64,000 bases of DNA from the NCBI RefSeq assembly GCF_003815655.1, contig NZ_CP033917.1:4712001-4776000 (forward strand), read 5' to 3'. This DNA is from Chryseobacterium sp. G0201 (GTDB taxonomy: Bacteria; Bacteroidota; Bacteroidia; Flavobacteriales; Weeksellaceae). A model generated the notes under the pieces. It saw nothing but the letters and a program-made list of their open reading frames with translations. It ran no database searches and had not been told where the DNA came from. Positions 34,769 through 44,468 of the stretch are shown here, in pieces; position 1 is the stretch's first letter, and every line of letters starts with the position of its first letter. A program made the translations under genes and the position numbers.

Positions 34769-35930
34769 GAAAGTCTTTTTCTTTAATTAGTTTTTTATAT
34801 TCACTCAATATGGCATTCCAAACTTCTGATTGCTCGTAACGAGATTCAATCATTGGTCGGGCATTCATTTTTAATTTTTTGTAATACTCTGTATCCGATT
34901 TCATTCTTTCCATTGCTTCGCTAAGCTTTTCACTATTTTTAACCGGAACTATCACTCCATTTTCACCTTCCACAATAATTTCGTTGCATCCGTTGATATC
35001 AGAAACTATACTTGGTAATCCCATTGCTCCCGCCTGCATCACTACATTTGGAAAGCCTTCACGATAACTTGGAAAAGCCAATACATCAGAAATCGCGAAA
35101 TAAGGGCGAACATCCTTCTGAAAACCTGCATCTATAATGTCAAGATTGTTCTTAATTTCATTTAAAATATCTTCTGGCAACGGGTCTAATTCCTGTTCCA
35201 AAGGACCAACCAATAATAATTTAAATCGATGCTCTGCATTTTTTGTCTTATTTAGAAGAGAAAAAGCTTTAACCAATTCATTAATTCCTTTATCTCCCAC
35301 CAAACGACCTACAAATACAAAAACAAAGTCTCCATTTTTAATATTTAATTCTTGCCTTAAAAGCTCCTTCTGAGCTTCGGAAACCTGGTCGGGTGAAAAA
35401 TGTTCCAGATCAATCCCATTCACATTGCCATTCCCGATAACTTTTAAAGACTTTGAAGTTATTTTGTAATTAATTAAATCTTTTTTCACTCCTTCACCTT
35501 CCGGATAAATATGGGTGGCAGCCGAACATAATAACTGATCCATACCAATAAGAAGTTTCTTCACCGGCCCCTTCCTTGTGGGGAAAATAAGCCCAGTAAA
35601 TGTGTGTATTCTTATAGGTACTCCCGCCATTTTCCCTGAAAGCATCGTTAAAAGCCCTGCTTTAGGCGTTATGGAATGTACAATGACCGGTTTTTCTTTT
35701 TTTAAAATTTTATATAATTTATAGAGTGAAGTCAAATCTTTTAAAGGGCTGATTCCCCTTTCCATATTTACTTCAATCGTTTTTATCCCTTCTCTCTGTT
35801 TTACTTCATCAAGCAATTGACCTTCAGAAGATATTCCTACAATATCATAAAATTCACTTAAGAACTTCAGTTGTCCTTTTAATAAAACATTTAAAGACAA
35901 TGGTATTGTTGATGTCCGAACTATTTTCAT
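34761..35930 (-). CDS. glycosyltransferase family 4 (PglA-like)
   Basis: The 389-residue GT-B enzyme probably adds the second sugar. N-terminal: PLSLNVLLKGQLKFLSEFY, and VHSITPKAGLLTMLSGKMAGV. C-terminal donor-binding region: SYREGFPNVVMQAGAMGLPS and INGCNEIIVEGENG. These match the PglA/PelF-like GT4 group seen with bacillosamine loci. It overlaps the PglC-like gene by 8 bases. Confidence 0.88.
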   Translation of the reverse strand: MKIVRTSTIPLSLNVLLKGQLKFLSEFYDIVGISSEGQLLDEVKQREGIKTIEVNMERGISPLKDLTSLYKLYKILKKEKPVIVHSITPKAGLLTMLSGKMAGVPIRIHTFTGLIFPTRKGPVKKLLIGMDQLLCSAATHIYPEGEGVKKDLINYKITSKSLKVIGNGNVNGIDLEHFSPDQVSEAQKELLRQELNIKNGDFVFVFVGRLVGDKGINELVKAFSLLNKTKNAEHRFKLLLVGPLEQELDPLPEDILNEIKNNLDIIDAGFQKDVRPYFAISDVLAFPSYREGFPNVVMQAGAMGLPSIVSDINGCNEIIVEGENGVIVPVKNSEKLSEAMERMKSDTEYYKKLKMNARPMIESRYEQSEVWNAILSEYKKLIKEKDFRV

Positions 35931-35931
35931 A

Positions 35932-37257
35932 TTAATACAAGGATTGAATATCTTTTATTAACCTGTTTCTACTGTCTGTCACCAAACTCATTGACTGATC
36001 CAACTGTGATTTTATAGTGTCATATTCTGAAATGGCCTTATCAAACATAGTAATCAGCAAATCCGACTGTACATCCTGAATCTGAACCACGTAATCATCC
36101 AAATTAAAATCTCCCATGATACCCAAAGCCTTATTACCACCGTATCCGATCGCAATGGAAGGAACTAAAGATGTCAATGAAAAGATAATCGAGTGAAAAC
36201 GCGTTCCTATGAAGAAATAAAAGTTGGAATACAGTGCTTTCAATGTATCGCAAGGTAAATTTTCATTAATCCAGATGATATTCGGATCCTGAACCTTTTC
36301 AAGCAAATCTTTGATGGCGTTACGGTCGTCTTCATGAGAATTTGGTCCTAATGACTGATTACATAAAGCGACTTTGTATCCTTTACTCAACATATGTTTT
36401 GTAAGATCAACAACCGAGTCGATGTATTTTTTGTATAACCCTTCAGGATTTGATAAGCCAGGAAAACGCCAAGGCCTGATCGTAACTCCGACAATCTTAT
36501 CTTCTGTTGTTAAATTATATTTCTCTAAAATCTTCAAAGCTTCTTCCTGACTTCCTTTTTCCAAGAAAAAACCAAGATCCATTTCTACAGGGATATTTTT
36601 TTCTAATAATTCTCCTAAACTTTTGGATGAAACATTCTCACGCGCATAAACTAAGTCCAGTTGATTGAATACTGTACGAACTTGTTGTTTCACCGTTAAT
36701 CCTATAAACGGTCCATACGAATTAGGTAAAAAGACAACTTTCTTCCCTAATGCCTTCGCCAGTCTTACATAGAATAAAAAATACCACATTAAATAAGGCG
36801 CCGTTTTCTCACCATAAGCATGAATAAAACCTCCACCTTTTACAAAAATGGTTTTTGCATCATGAAACTGTTTTACCGTCTGATAGGTTTTATCATCAAA
36901 GTTTTTCTTAACTTTTTCAAGATCATTGCAGATTTTAATTAAATGTCTTGTATTCTTAAAATCCATTCCTGCATTTCTGATCTGCTTTAAAAGTTCAAAT
37001 TTTGACTCTTTAATATGCTCTCCAGATTTATGCTGCCCTCTGCGGGGGTGTTTTAAAATATTATTTAATAATTTAAAGCCGTGTTCTTCAGACTGTTTGC
37101 ACAACAATGCTCTTTCTTCTGCATTATCACCGGCATCCAAAATATATACCTCGTCATAAAGCCCGGTATCTTTGGCCAACCTCCAGCTTTCCCAGACCAA
37201 TGCCTGATCACCTTTATTCAAATCTGTTACTCCGGGTACTATTATAGCATTATTCAT
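35932..37257 (-). CDS. polysaccharide pyruvyl transferase family protein
   Basis: A 441-residue protein with the family layout: N-terminal NAIIVPGVTDLNKGDQALVWES, the middle FVKGGGFIHAYGEKT, and C-terminal FFIGTRFHSIIFSLTSLVPS with IAIGYGGNKALGI. These enzymes add ketal pyruvate from phosphoenolpyruvate to sugars, giving the polymer a negative charge. It lies 1 base before the glycosyltransferase gene. Confidence 0.85.
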   Translation of the reverse strand: MNNAIIVPGVTDLNKGDQALVWESWRLAKDTGLYDEVYILDAGDNAEERALLCKQSEEHGFKLLNNILKHPRRGQHKSGEHIKESKFELLKQIRNAGMDFKNTRHLIKICNDLEKVKKNFDDKTYQTVKQFHDAKTIFVKGGGFIHAYGEKTAPYLMWYFLFYVRLAKALGKKVVFLPNSYGPFIGLTVKQQVRTVFNQLDLVYARENVSSKSLGELLEKNIPVEMDLGFFLEKGSQEEALKILEKYNLTTEDKIVGVTIRPWRFPGLSNPEGLYKKYIDSVVDLTKHMLSKGYKVALCNQSLGPNSHEDDRNAIKDLLEKVQDPNIIWINENLPCDTLKALYSNFYFFIGTRFHSIIFSLTSLVPSIAIGYGGNKALGIMGDFNLDDYVVQIQDVQSDLLITMFDKAISEYDTIKSQLDQSMSLVTDSRNRLIKDIQSLY

Positions 37258-37258
37258 T

Positions 37259-38170
37259 CTATATCAATTTTCCTTGTTTTATCCTTTGCGCATTTTGCTT
37301 TACCTTATAGTTGATGTATACATTCAGCAGTATTCCGAAAGGAATGGCGATGAGGGTATAAGTTTTGTTGGGGGAACCTTTAAAAAAATTCCATTTTTTG
37401 GCAAAAACACATGAGGATATATAATGTACTGAGTTCTTTAGTACTACTTTTTTATTAATCCCATACTTCATTTTCATTTTTCTGTATTCAATGAATGAAT
37501 TGGGATTCTCTTTATATCTTTTGTATAATCCGTTGGACAATCCGTCCTGTTGGTATTCTATAATACAGTATATGTCATTTGAAAGAAGAAATTTATAATC
37601 CTGATCAATCAATGGAAATATCCAGCTTACTTCATGAAAAATCTCATTTTCAAAATATGGGTAAGGCAGATATTTTTTGTATTTTTCGGTATCAAAAATA
37701 TATTTCTTGTCTCCTTTAATTTTATAATGATCTACTAAATCAGAATAGGTAGATTCTTTGATATCCGGTAAATGCTCACCTGCTACAGAACCGTCTTCAT
37801 AAGCATCCAAACCGATAATTCCTGCAGAATTGCTTTTCTTATTGGTTTTCCAGAATTTTAATATTTTCCGTATCCCATCGTCAGGCATATAATCATCGGA
37901 ATCTATACAGGTAAATAATTCAGTATCAATATAATCTAAGGCTAAAATCTGGGCTGCAAGTTTCCCTTTATTTTTCTGATAATGATATTGTATTTCGATC
38001 TTGCCTTCTTCTATCCAATTTTCAACTTGGGAAGCAGTATTATCGCTTGAGCCGTCGTCTACAATGATCCACTTAAAATCCGGATTGCTTTGATTGCACA
38101 AAGAGTCGTAAAGCCTTTTAAGAGTCTTTTCTCTGTTAAAGGTTGGGGTAAAAACTGTAATCGACTTCAT
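37259..38170 (-). CDS. glycosyltransferase family 2
   Basis: The 303-residue inverting GT-A enzyme has N-terminal ITVFTPTFNREKTLKRLYDS, WIIVDDGSSDNT and a DxD-type motif in ELFTCIDSDDYMPDDG. There is a C-terminal hydrophobic segment (LIAIPFGILLNVYINYKV) that could anchor it to the membrane. It shares the end base of the next gene (38170). Confidence 0.9.
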   Translation of the reverse strand: MKSITVFTPTFNREKTLKRLYDSLCNQSNPDFKWIIVDDGSSDNTASQVENWIEEGKIEIQYHYQKNKGKLAAQILALDYIDTELFTCIDSDDYMPDDGIRKILKFWKTNKKSNSAGIIGLDAYEDGSVAGEHLPDIKESTYSDLVDHYKIKGDKKYIFDTEKYKKYLPYPYFENEIFHEVSWIFPLIDQDYKFLLSNDIYCIIEYQQDGLSNGLYKRYKENPNSFIEYRKMKMKYGINKKVVLKNSVHYISSCVFAKKWNFFKGSPNKTYTLIAIPFGILLNVYINYKVKQNAQRIKQGKLI

Positions 38171-39333
38171 TATTGACCCAGTTTTTTAAATATTTTATCA
38201 AACTCTTCAACCTGATTCTTTTTACCGTAATTATTGACAATCAACGATTTTCCATTGTTTGCAATGAATTCGTATAATTTTCTGTCATGATAAAGTTTAC
38301 AGACGTATTCATAATAATCATCTACGTTATTATGAGTTGTGATATATCCTGTAAAATTGTGTAAAATGTAATCCGTAACGCCGCCTACAGGATTGGCAAT
38401 AACCGGCATTTCAAAAGCCAATGCTTCCATGATGACACGCGGTAAACCTTCAGTATCAGACGGATGAATCAAAATATCACTATTTTTAAAAATACTGTAA
38501 GGATCTTTTTGATTCAAAAGAATCTCTACATTGTCATCAAGTTTAAACTGACTAATTTCATTACGGATCTTTTTCAAAAAATTCTCTGAAACGGGCGTAT
38601 CATAAACTGCTCCCATTAAGATTATTTTAAAATTAATGTTGTTCTCTTTTAATCTTTTTGCCAAAGAAATAGACACATCCTGCCCTTTTGCCGGTAAAAA
38701 ACCACCGCAATGCAAAATGACCATCGGATCATTATCCTTACGTTCTTCTCTGCTGTTTTTATATTGTTCAACTTTTGTTAAATCAATAGCATTTGGAACG
38801 ACAAAAATCTTTTCTAAAGGAGCTAAACCTCCCGTATAGATCGCCTGTCTTGTGGATTGAGACACTCCGATAAAGTAATCGGAATTATACTTAAACATTA
38901 ATTTTTTAAGAAAACCAATAGAATTATAAGCGAACCAGCCTCTTGCGAAATAGGCGATCTTATAATCCTTCCCTTTTTTTAAGATAGAGTTGGTTTTAAT
39001 ATTATTGATAATTACTACATCAGGTTTAAAGGTCTTCTGAAAATTATTAAATTCTTTTTTCAGTCTAAACCAATCCAATAGAAATAAAGTGATATTTACA
39101 AATATCTTAACCGGATTTTTGGAGCTGAAAATTGCAATGGGGGTATCATTTTTCTTTAATATCTTGATAGAGATACCATTAGCTTTTACATCATCAATAA
39201 ATTCGTTGCAATTACCCCAGAAATCTACGATAACCGAATTATGCCCCTCTTCATTTAGTCTTTTAGCCAATTCTATAGTACTTTTACGAGCACCACCATG
39301 AATTTGAACGGCTTCAAGGAAAATTATATTCAT
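38170..39333 (-). CDS. glycosyltransferase family 4
   Basis: The 387-residue GT-B enzyme starts MNIIFLEAVQIHGGARKSTI and ends with the GT4 donor site IHPSDTEGLPRVIMEALAFE followed by VIANPVGGVTDYI. The GGARKS segment near the N-terminus is the usual acceptor-loop Gly-rich motif. It may be the first gene of a sub-operon, since a promoter box lies at 39599-39606. Confidence 0.9.
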   Translation of the reverse strand: MNIIFLEAVQIHGGARKSTIELAKRLNEEGHNSVIVDFWGNCNEFIDDVKANGISIKILKKNDTPIAIFSSKNPVKIFVNITLFLLDWFRLKKEFNNFQKTFKPDVVIINNIKTNSILKKGKDYKIAYFARGWFAYNSIGFLKKLMFKYNSDYFIGVSQSTRQAIYTGGLAPLEKIFVVPNAIDLTKVEQYKNSREERKDNDPMVILHCGGFLPAKGQDVSISLAKRLKENNINFKIILMGAVYDTPVSENFLKKIRNEISQFKLDDNVEILLNQKDPYSIFKNSDILIHPSDTEGLPRVIMEALAFEMPVIANPVGGVTDYILHNFTGYITTHNNVDDYYEYVCKLYHDRKLYEFIANNGKSLIVNNYGKKNQVEEFDKIFKKLGQ

Positions 39334-39694
39334 TTTTTATATCACTTTAGTAATAATCAGATAAAAATTGAGGTTATAGTTTTTTTAAAGCTTGAATGAA
39401 TAAATAATTACAATATTTTCAGAGTTATTAAGCTCTATAATGCTGCTCTTATTTTCATTAATTAAGAAGATTTCTTTTCAAATCTGTGTGGTCCGGCATC
39501 AATAGTGATAAGGTAAATTATATTTAGGAAACAAAACAATTTCACAAACGTAATGCTATAAAATTATATTTTTGATTCATATATTTCTTTATCTAAAACA
39601 AATATACAAAAAAAACAATATATCACAACTGATAGAATAAATTAACGTTTTAATTATTCTTAACACACTGATTGCTATGAAGAAAATTATTATT
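39334..39694. other. intergenic gap within the capsule locus
   Basis: A 361-base, very AT-rich gap with no credible gene. It is unusual inside a locus where neighbours mostly overlap or lie within about 30 bases of each other. It contains a -7 promoter box on the minus strand and so could hold a second promoter and a long leader. Confidence 0.5.
39599..39606 (-). promoter_or_regulatory. -7 promoter box (TATATTTG) inside the capsule locus
   Basis: TAnnTTTG match on the minus strand 266 bases before the GT4 start; leader would be about 260 bases. Confidence 0.35.
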
Positions 39695-40723
39695 TCATGA
39701 AAAATCTTTTAAAAAATTATGAATAATTTCGTATTCTAAATTGACCTTAGATTCATTCCAATTCAAGGCTGTATCATAAAATCCTAAACACTGATCATAA
39801 ACATAAGGCTGAAATCCGTAACTGATTTCTACCACTAATGGCTTATCCTTAGTATCAAATATAAAATCATACGCCACACATATCATATTAAGCTGTTTAG
39901 CTGCTTTAAAAGCTATTTCTACTGCATCCAAATTGAACGCACCCGGTGCAAACTCAAGCATTCCGCTGCCGGAAGCTCTAAAATCATTATCTCTTGTATT
40001 TCTTTTCAGATAAAAACATTTATCACCAATAACAATGAGCCTTATATCGTACGTCAGATTAGGAATAAACTCTTGAAAATAAACGTAGTTTCTCTGTTTT
40101 GGAAAGACTTTGTATTGTTTGTCCACAAAAATGCCTTTAAAACCCCATTTTACCACTCTCAGAAAATTATGTTGCGTTTTCTGTCTCCAGAACCTTTCGA
40201 TAGTATCAGTAAAAACCGTCCAAGAATCGAAGGCTGCGAAACCACTTCCAAATGCCTGTTTTACTATCTTTCTCGCCTGTTCATTTGTTCTCACAAGCTT
40301 TACATTGATTGATCCTGCGCCTCCTTTTAATTTAAAAACTTTCGGGAACAATGTATTTTCTATATACTTTTCAGCTTCTTTCTGATGATAAAAAACATCT
40401 GCTTTTACCAATGGGATATCGAGTGCTTCCAAAAGATACTTTTGTGCCACTTTATCATCAAAATGCCAGTACGTATCTTCATTAGGAAACGTCTTTATAC
40501 CGATCTGGTTGATAGACCTGAATAAAGTTTTTGCATGGAGCATATCCTCAAAATAATTCTGATTAAAGTGCCACATAAAATGCGTTACCTTATTCTCTTT
40601 TATCTGCTTAATAATATCGTTATCAAAAGCATTTAATAGCACATAAGGTATCTTCTTCTCTTCCAGATATTCAATCCAGCGATCAGAAAAACTTCCTTTA
40701 CGATGATGTATTCCTATCTTCAT
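39695..40723 (-). CDS. ATP-grasp domain protein of the capsule locus
   Basis: The 342-residue protein shows ATP-grasp features: FPKVFKLKGGAGSINVKLV (nucleotide loop), then FRASGSGMLEFAP and the metal-ligand stretch DKPLVVEISYGFQPY. Such enzymes ligate amino acids or amines to carboxylates. Here the likely acceptor is the uronic acid carboxyl of the polymer, made by the dehydrogenase in this locus (inferred). The start overlaps the flippase gene by 4 bases. Confidence 0.75.
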   Translation of the reverse strand: MKIGIHHRKGSFSDRWIEYLEEKKIPYVLLNAFDNDIIKQIKENKVTHFMWHFNQNYFEDMLHAKTLFRSINQIGIKTFPNEDTYWHFDDKVAQKYLLEALDIPLVKADVFYHQKEAEKYIENTLFPKVFKLKGGAGSINVKLVRTNEQARKIVKQAFGSGFAAFDSWTVFTDTIERFWRQKTQHNFLRVVKWGFKGIFVDKQYKVFPKQRNYVYFQEFIPNLTYDIRLIVIGDKCFYLKRNTRDNDFRASGSGMLEFAPGAFNLDAVEIAFKAAKQLNMICVAYDFIFDTKDKPLVVEISYGFQPYVYDQCLGFYDTALNWNESKVNLEYEIIHNFLKDFS

Positions 40724-41958
40724 TTCTTTCTGTTAAAAAATTTATAATATAATCCTCCACCCATCACACATCTTGCTAAAGACAAATTGATAGCAGCTCC
40801 CAATACAGAGTAAAAATGTATCAACGGATAGGCTAAAACAAACCCCAAAAGAGAAGCAAATAATGTGTTTTTCATTACCAGCTTATCTTCACGGTGTATG
40901 ATAAAATAATTAAGTCCGAAAATATTATACAGTGTATAACCGAGCAGCCCTATCGCTAATATTAATAGTACCCAAAAGGCATTATCGTAGCTTATATTCA
41001 AATACCAGAAGATTACTTTATTTAAAGCTAAAACCCCGATTATCATTACACTTATGGTAACCAACATCATTTTTTTATACCATTGAAATGCATCTTTTTT
41101 GCGATTTAAGAATGGGAAAAAAACACGGGAAAGAATTTCAATTAACGTTACAATCAGATTTACTACCGTTAAAATAGCCTGATAAATACCCACCAATTTG
41201 GCTGTTCCTAAAATTCCCAATAAGAAAGTGCTGGTATTATTGTATAACGTTGGCACAAACTGATTGATGAAAATCGGCGAATTAATTTTAATCGTTTTAA
41301 TGACTGTTTTATAGGGCAGAAGGATAAATTTCAGCTTATATTTCTTTACTAATAAATATTGCCCCACTAAACCAGCTCCAATATATCCGGCACTCTGCAA
41401 GAGTGGATAGATCCAGAAATCACTTTCTTTTTTAATGAAAATAAAAACACATAACGTGAAAAAAAGTTTAATTCCTAAATTTAAATATGTGATATAACGC
41501 ATTTTTTCAATGCCCTGAAAAAACCATTCAGGAAATAATACGTATCCTAATAAAAGTAAGCTTGTATAGAAATAAATTTCTTTGTTTTCCCAAAACGGAG
41601 GATATAAAAAGACTGCTATAGCAATTAAAATCCAGGAAAGTAATAAGAACAGCGTTTTAATGGTTAAAACTTTACTGTAAATAATATTCAGCTTTTTCGG
41701 ACTGTCTCTATTGAGAGCCACATCACGGGTCGCTGTAATTCTAAAGCTAAAATCAGTCAGCGCCGTAAAATAAGCGATCAACGATGCCGAAAAAACAATA
41801 ACTCCATATTTTTCGAAACCTATTACTCTTAAAATATAAGGCAGAGTGGCCAATGGAAGCAACATCCCTATTAACTGCAATGCAGATAATGAAACGAAGT
41901 TTTCCAACAGCGCTTTTTTGTCCTTAGTATTAAAAATATTTTTTATTTTGTTGATCAT
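40720..41958 (-). CDS. polysaccharide flippase (Wzx-like)
   Basis: The 412-residue protein has about 12 membrane helices of the MATE-like polysaccharide transporter family, starting LLENFVSLSALQLIGMLLPL and with the Arg-rich loop FRITATRDVALNRDSP. It flips undecaprenyl-linked repeat units across the inner membrane. It overlaps the beta-helix gene by one base. Confidence 0.9.
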   Translation of the reverse strand: MINKIKNIFNTKDKKALLENFVSLSALQLIGMLLPLATLPYILRVIGFEKYGVIVFSASLIAYFTALTDFSFRITATRDVALNRDSPKKLNIIYSKVLTIKTLFLLLSWILIAIAVFLYPPFWENKEIYFYTSLLLLGYVLFPEWFFQGIEKMRYITYLNLGIKLFFTLCVFIFIKKESDFWIYPLLQSAGYIGAGLVGQYLLVKKYKLKFILLPYKTVIKTIKINSPIFINQFVPTLYNNTSTFLLGILGTAKLVGIYQAILTVVNLIVTLIEILSRVFFPFLNRKKDAFQWYKKMMLVTISVMIIGVLALNKVIFWYLNISYDNAFWVLLILAIGLLGYTLYNIFGLNYFIIHREDKLVMKNTLFASLLGFVLAYPLIHFYSVLGAAINLSLARCVMGGGLYYKFFNRKK

Positions 41959-43058
41959 TATTTTAAAGTAATCGTTTCGGCATTATTCTTAAACTTTTGA
42001 CCATAGCCAGTTGCGCTTTTTGATGCTGTATTTCCTATTTTCTTCAAATCTATATTCACATTTACCTGATGCGGAGCTCCTTTAAATGATCTGAATTTTG
42101 CTGTAGAATTATTTTGTGAAGAAAAGTTACTTACACTGATATTTCCATCTAACTTAGGAAAACCCTGATCAAATTTATCTCTGGTTACCGCCATTCCAAA
42201 GCCTATTTTAGAACCGTTATCTCTAAAATTGTTTATTGTAATGGAAATTGCTTTTTGTTGTTTACCAACCATATTTCCGGGTGAAATTATGATTCCGTAG
42301 TTGCCGTTATTTTGGGTTTCTATGTTAGTTAGCTTAACATTTTTAACGTCGTAAGCATTGCTGTCCGGCTCAATATCAATTCCCGCCTGAGGATTGGTTC
42401 CTGATGTATTGGCGATGTAAGCATTTTCTACAACCAAATTGGTTACTCCTCCGATAGTTAATCCGTTTCTGCGGTTGTCTTTTAAGATGGTATTCTTAAG
42501 CGTTATATCTGAAGAATTTCTATTGTTTCTGCCACCTATACAAATCCCGTCGCCCCAAGTGCTTTCGATGGAAGATCCGATGATATTGATATTTGTGGAT
42601 GATAAAATGTATATCCCCATTCCCCATTCTCCGGTAGTCGACAAATGTTTATGTTTATCTCCGATCAGACTCGGATAATAAATATCTACATTCTGAATAT
42701 TGAATAAATTAAGGATTCCGTTACGGTCTTTACTATTCGGTTTCATAATCAACTTTGAATTCTTCTGAAAAAGAATTTTTTGATTTGATTTTAATGTTAA
42801 CCCATTTTCGTTAACCAAAATCGGAAAATCCGGCATAACAAGCGTAGAATTTTCGTTGATTCCTTTTTGAATTAAATCCGTATAGTCTTTATCGCCTTTG
42901 TTGGAATATCCTTTTGGCAGATACAATGTAAGATCTTTTGCCGCTTTAAAGTCTCCACTTTTGACAGTCGAATAACCTGAAAAACGGTCTTTAACATAAT
43001 ATTGAGAACTTCCAAAAAAATATATCAATACGAAAAATAACAATATTACCTTTTTCAT
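41958..43058 (-). CDS. secreted right-handed beta-helix protein
   Basis: The 366-residue protein has a signal peptide (MKKVILLFFVLIYFFGSSQ). The mature part holds PbH1-type repeats rich in N and G (SSTNINIIGSSIESTWGDGI, NRRNGLTIGGVTNLVVENAY). It resembles pectate lyase-type polysaccharide lyases, hydrolases or epimerases that act on the polymer in the periplasm. Catalytic residues cannot be assigned. Its position between Wzx and Wzy suggests polymer editing or degradation. Confidence 0.8.
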   Translation of the reverse strand: MKKVILLFFVLIYFFGSSQYYVKDRFSGYSTVKSGDFKAAKDLTLYLPKGYSNKGDKDYTDLIQKGINENSTLVMPDFPILVNENGLTLKSNQKILFQKNSKLIMKPNSKDRNGILNLFNIQNVDIYYPSLIGDKHKHLSTTGEWGMGIYILSSTNINIIGSSIESTWGDGICIGGRNNRNSSDITLKNTILKDNRRNGLTIGGVTNLVVENAYIANTSGTNPQAGIDIEPDSNAYDVKNVKLTNIETQNNGNYGIIISPGNMVGKQQKAISITINNFRDNGSKIGFGMAVTRDKFDQGFPKLDGNISVSNFSSQNNSTAKFRSFKGAPHQVNVNIDLKKIGNTASKSATGYGQKFKNNAETITLK

Positions 43059-44437
43059 TTTGCTGAATTTAATTTATTAATCATTGTAAAAAATGGTATA
43101 AATACAACCAAGTTGATAAACAGTGTCGCAGAAAGGGAACCAATATTAATCATCATTGAAGTTGCACAGCCCAATGCTAGAATAACATATAAAAAGAACA
43201 ATACCGGCGACTGTGTAGAATACGCTTTTGCCTCAAATTTAAAAGCCAAAATGCTCAGTATAAATATATATATGTAAAAGAAATAAATAGAAAAATGGTA
43301 CAATCCTGCTACCGACACCGGCACAATCTGATCTCTCGAACGCCCAGCTCCGTAAATCTGATTATTGAATTTAATGTTGGTCTTATAATTATCATTTGAA
43401 AATTTAGACAACACAGGAATGTTTTGCGTAATATCAGAAACAAAGTAATAATACTGGTCAAAAACACTTACCTGATTCTTTTTGTAGGAATCATATCCGA
43501 TCGCATAATTGCCGACTCCTCCAAAATAAGCATTCAATTGATGAAGGCTGAAAAAACCTCCCACATCAGCTTTTTTTGCATTTCCGGAAAACTTCGCCAA
43601 TGAAGCCAACATTAATATAAGTCCAAAGAAAACAGACGTATAAGTGACTACTTTTCTCTTATAAGTCGGGTAAAAATAAATCAATAAAAGTACCAAAGGA
43701 AATGTAGCATATACAATACTGAATCTACTAATCCCAATAATAATCGTGGCATTTATTATTACAACAAATACCGACAGCATAAGCTTTGTCCTTTGTTTTA
43801 CCTTAAATGAATTGATTACTGAAAAGATAAAAACAACGATATATGCCCTCATCACCGGAAACATGATACTTACCAACGGAGAAACACTCTCCAGATCACC
43901 GGAAACTTTAAGCTTCAAATACTTTGCAATATCCCATACAAAACTTAACTTCTGTAGAAAGCTTCTGTTGGTTACAATAATCAATATAAAAAGTAAAAAC
44001 AGACCGGTATTAATTGTATTTAACTTTAAAAAATTTAATTGTCTGGTCTTTTCTTTTATCTCTTTCGAATATGTACAGATATGATAAGCAATTAAGATAA
44101 ATAACAGCTCGACAAGCATCATCGAAACCGCGTAAGGTTCGTTGACGGTTGTACTCCCGAATCTCAGTTTATCATCAGTTAAAAAAAGGCATGGAATAAC
44201 AATATATCGTATAATCTGCTGAACAGTAATGATCCAGAAAATAAAATACGACTTAAGCTTTACAAATATATCTGAAATAAATAATGCAAAAAATCCCAGC
44301 CCTATCGGTAAAAAATACACATCTGAATATGAGGTGTTCGTCATCTTTCCATAGATCACAAAACCTATGAAAAAAAACAAAAAGCTTACAATGAATAAAG
44401 CTAATTTTGGTGACAATCTATTTACCTCCATACCCAA
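43055..44437 (-). CDS. O-antigen/capsule repeat-unit polymerase (Wzy-like)
   Basis: The 460-residue polytopic membrane protein has about 12 hydrophobic helices and one large periplasmic loop (around GRSRDQIVPVSVAGLYHF). Sequence is poorly conserved as usual for Wzy; assignment rests on topology and position between flippase and Wzc. It overlaps the beta-helix gene by 4 bases. Confidence 0.75.
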   Translation of the reverse strand: MGMEVNRLSPKLALFIVSFLFFFIGFVIYGKMTNTSYSDVYFLPIGLGFFALFISDIFVKLKSYFIFWIITVQQIIRYIVIPCLFLTDDKLRFGSTTVNEPYAVSMMLVELLFILIAYHICTYSKEIKEKTRQLNFLKLNTINTGLFLLFILIIVTNRSFLQKLSFVWDIAKYLKLKVSGDLESVSPLVSIMFPVMRAYIVVFIFSVINSFKVKQRTKLMLSVFVVIINATIIIGISRFSIVYATFPLVLLLIYFYPTYKRKVVTYTSVFFGLILMLASLAKFSGNAKKADVGGFFSLHQLNAYFGGVGNYAIGYDSYKKNQVSVFDQYYYFVSDITQNIPVLSKFSNDNYKTNIKFNNQIYGAGRSRDQIVPVSVAGLYHFSIYFFYIYIFILSILAFKFEAKAYSTQSPVLFFLYVILALGCATSMMINIGSLSATLFINLVVFIPFFTMINKLNSAK

Positions 44438-44468
44438 CTAATACTTCTACTCTCTTAACTATACTGTA

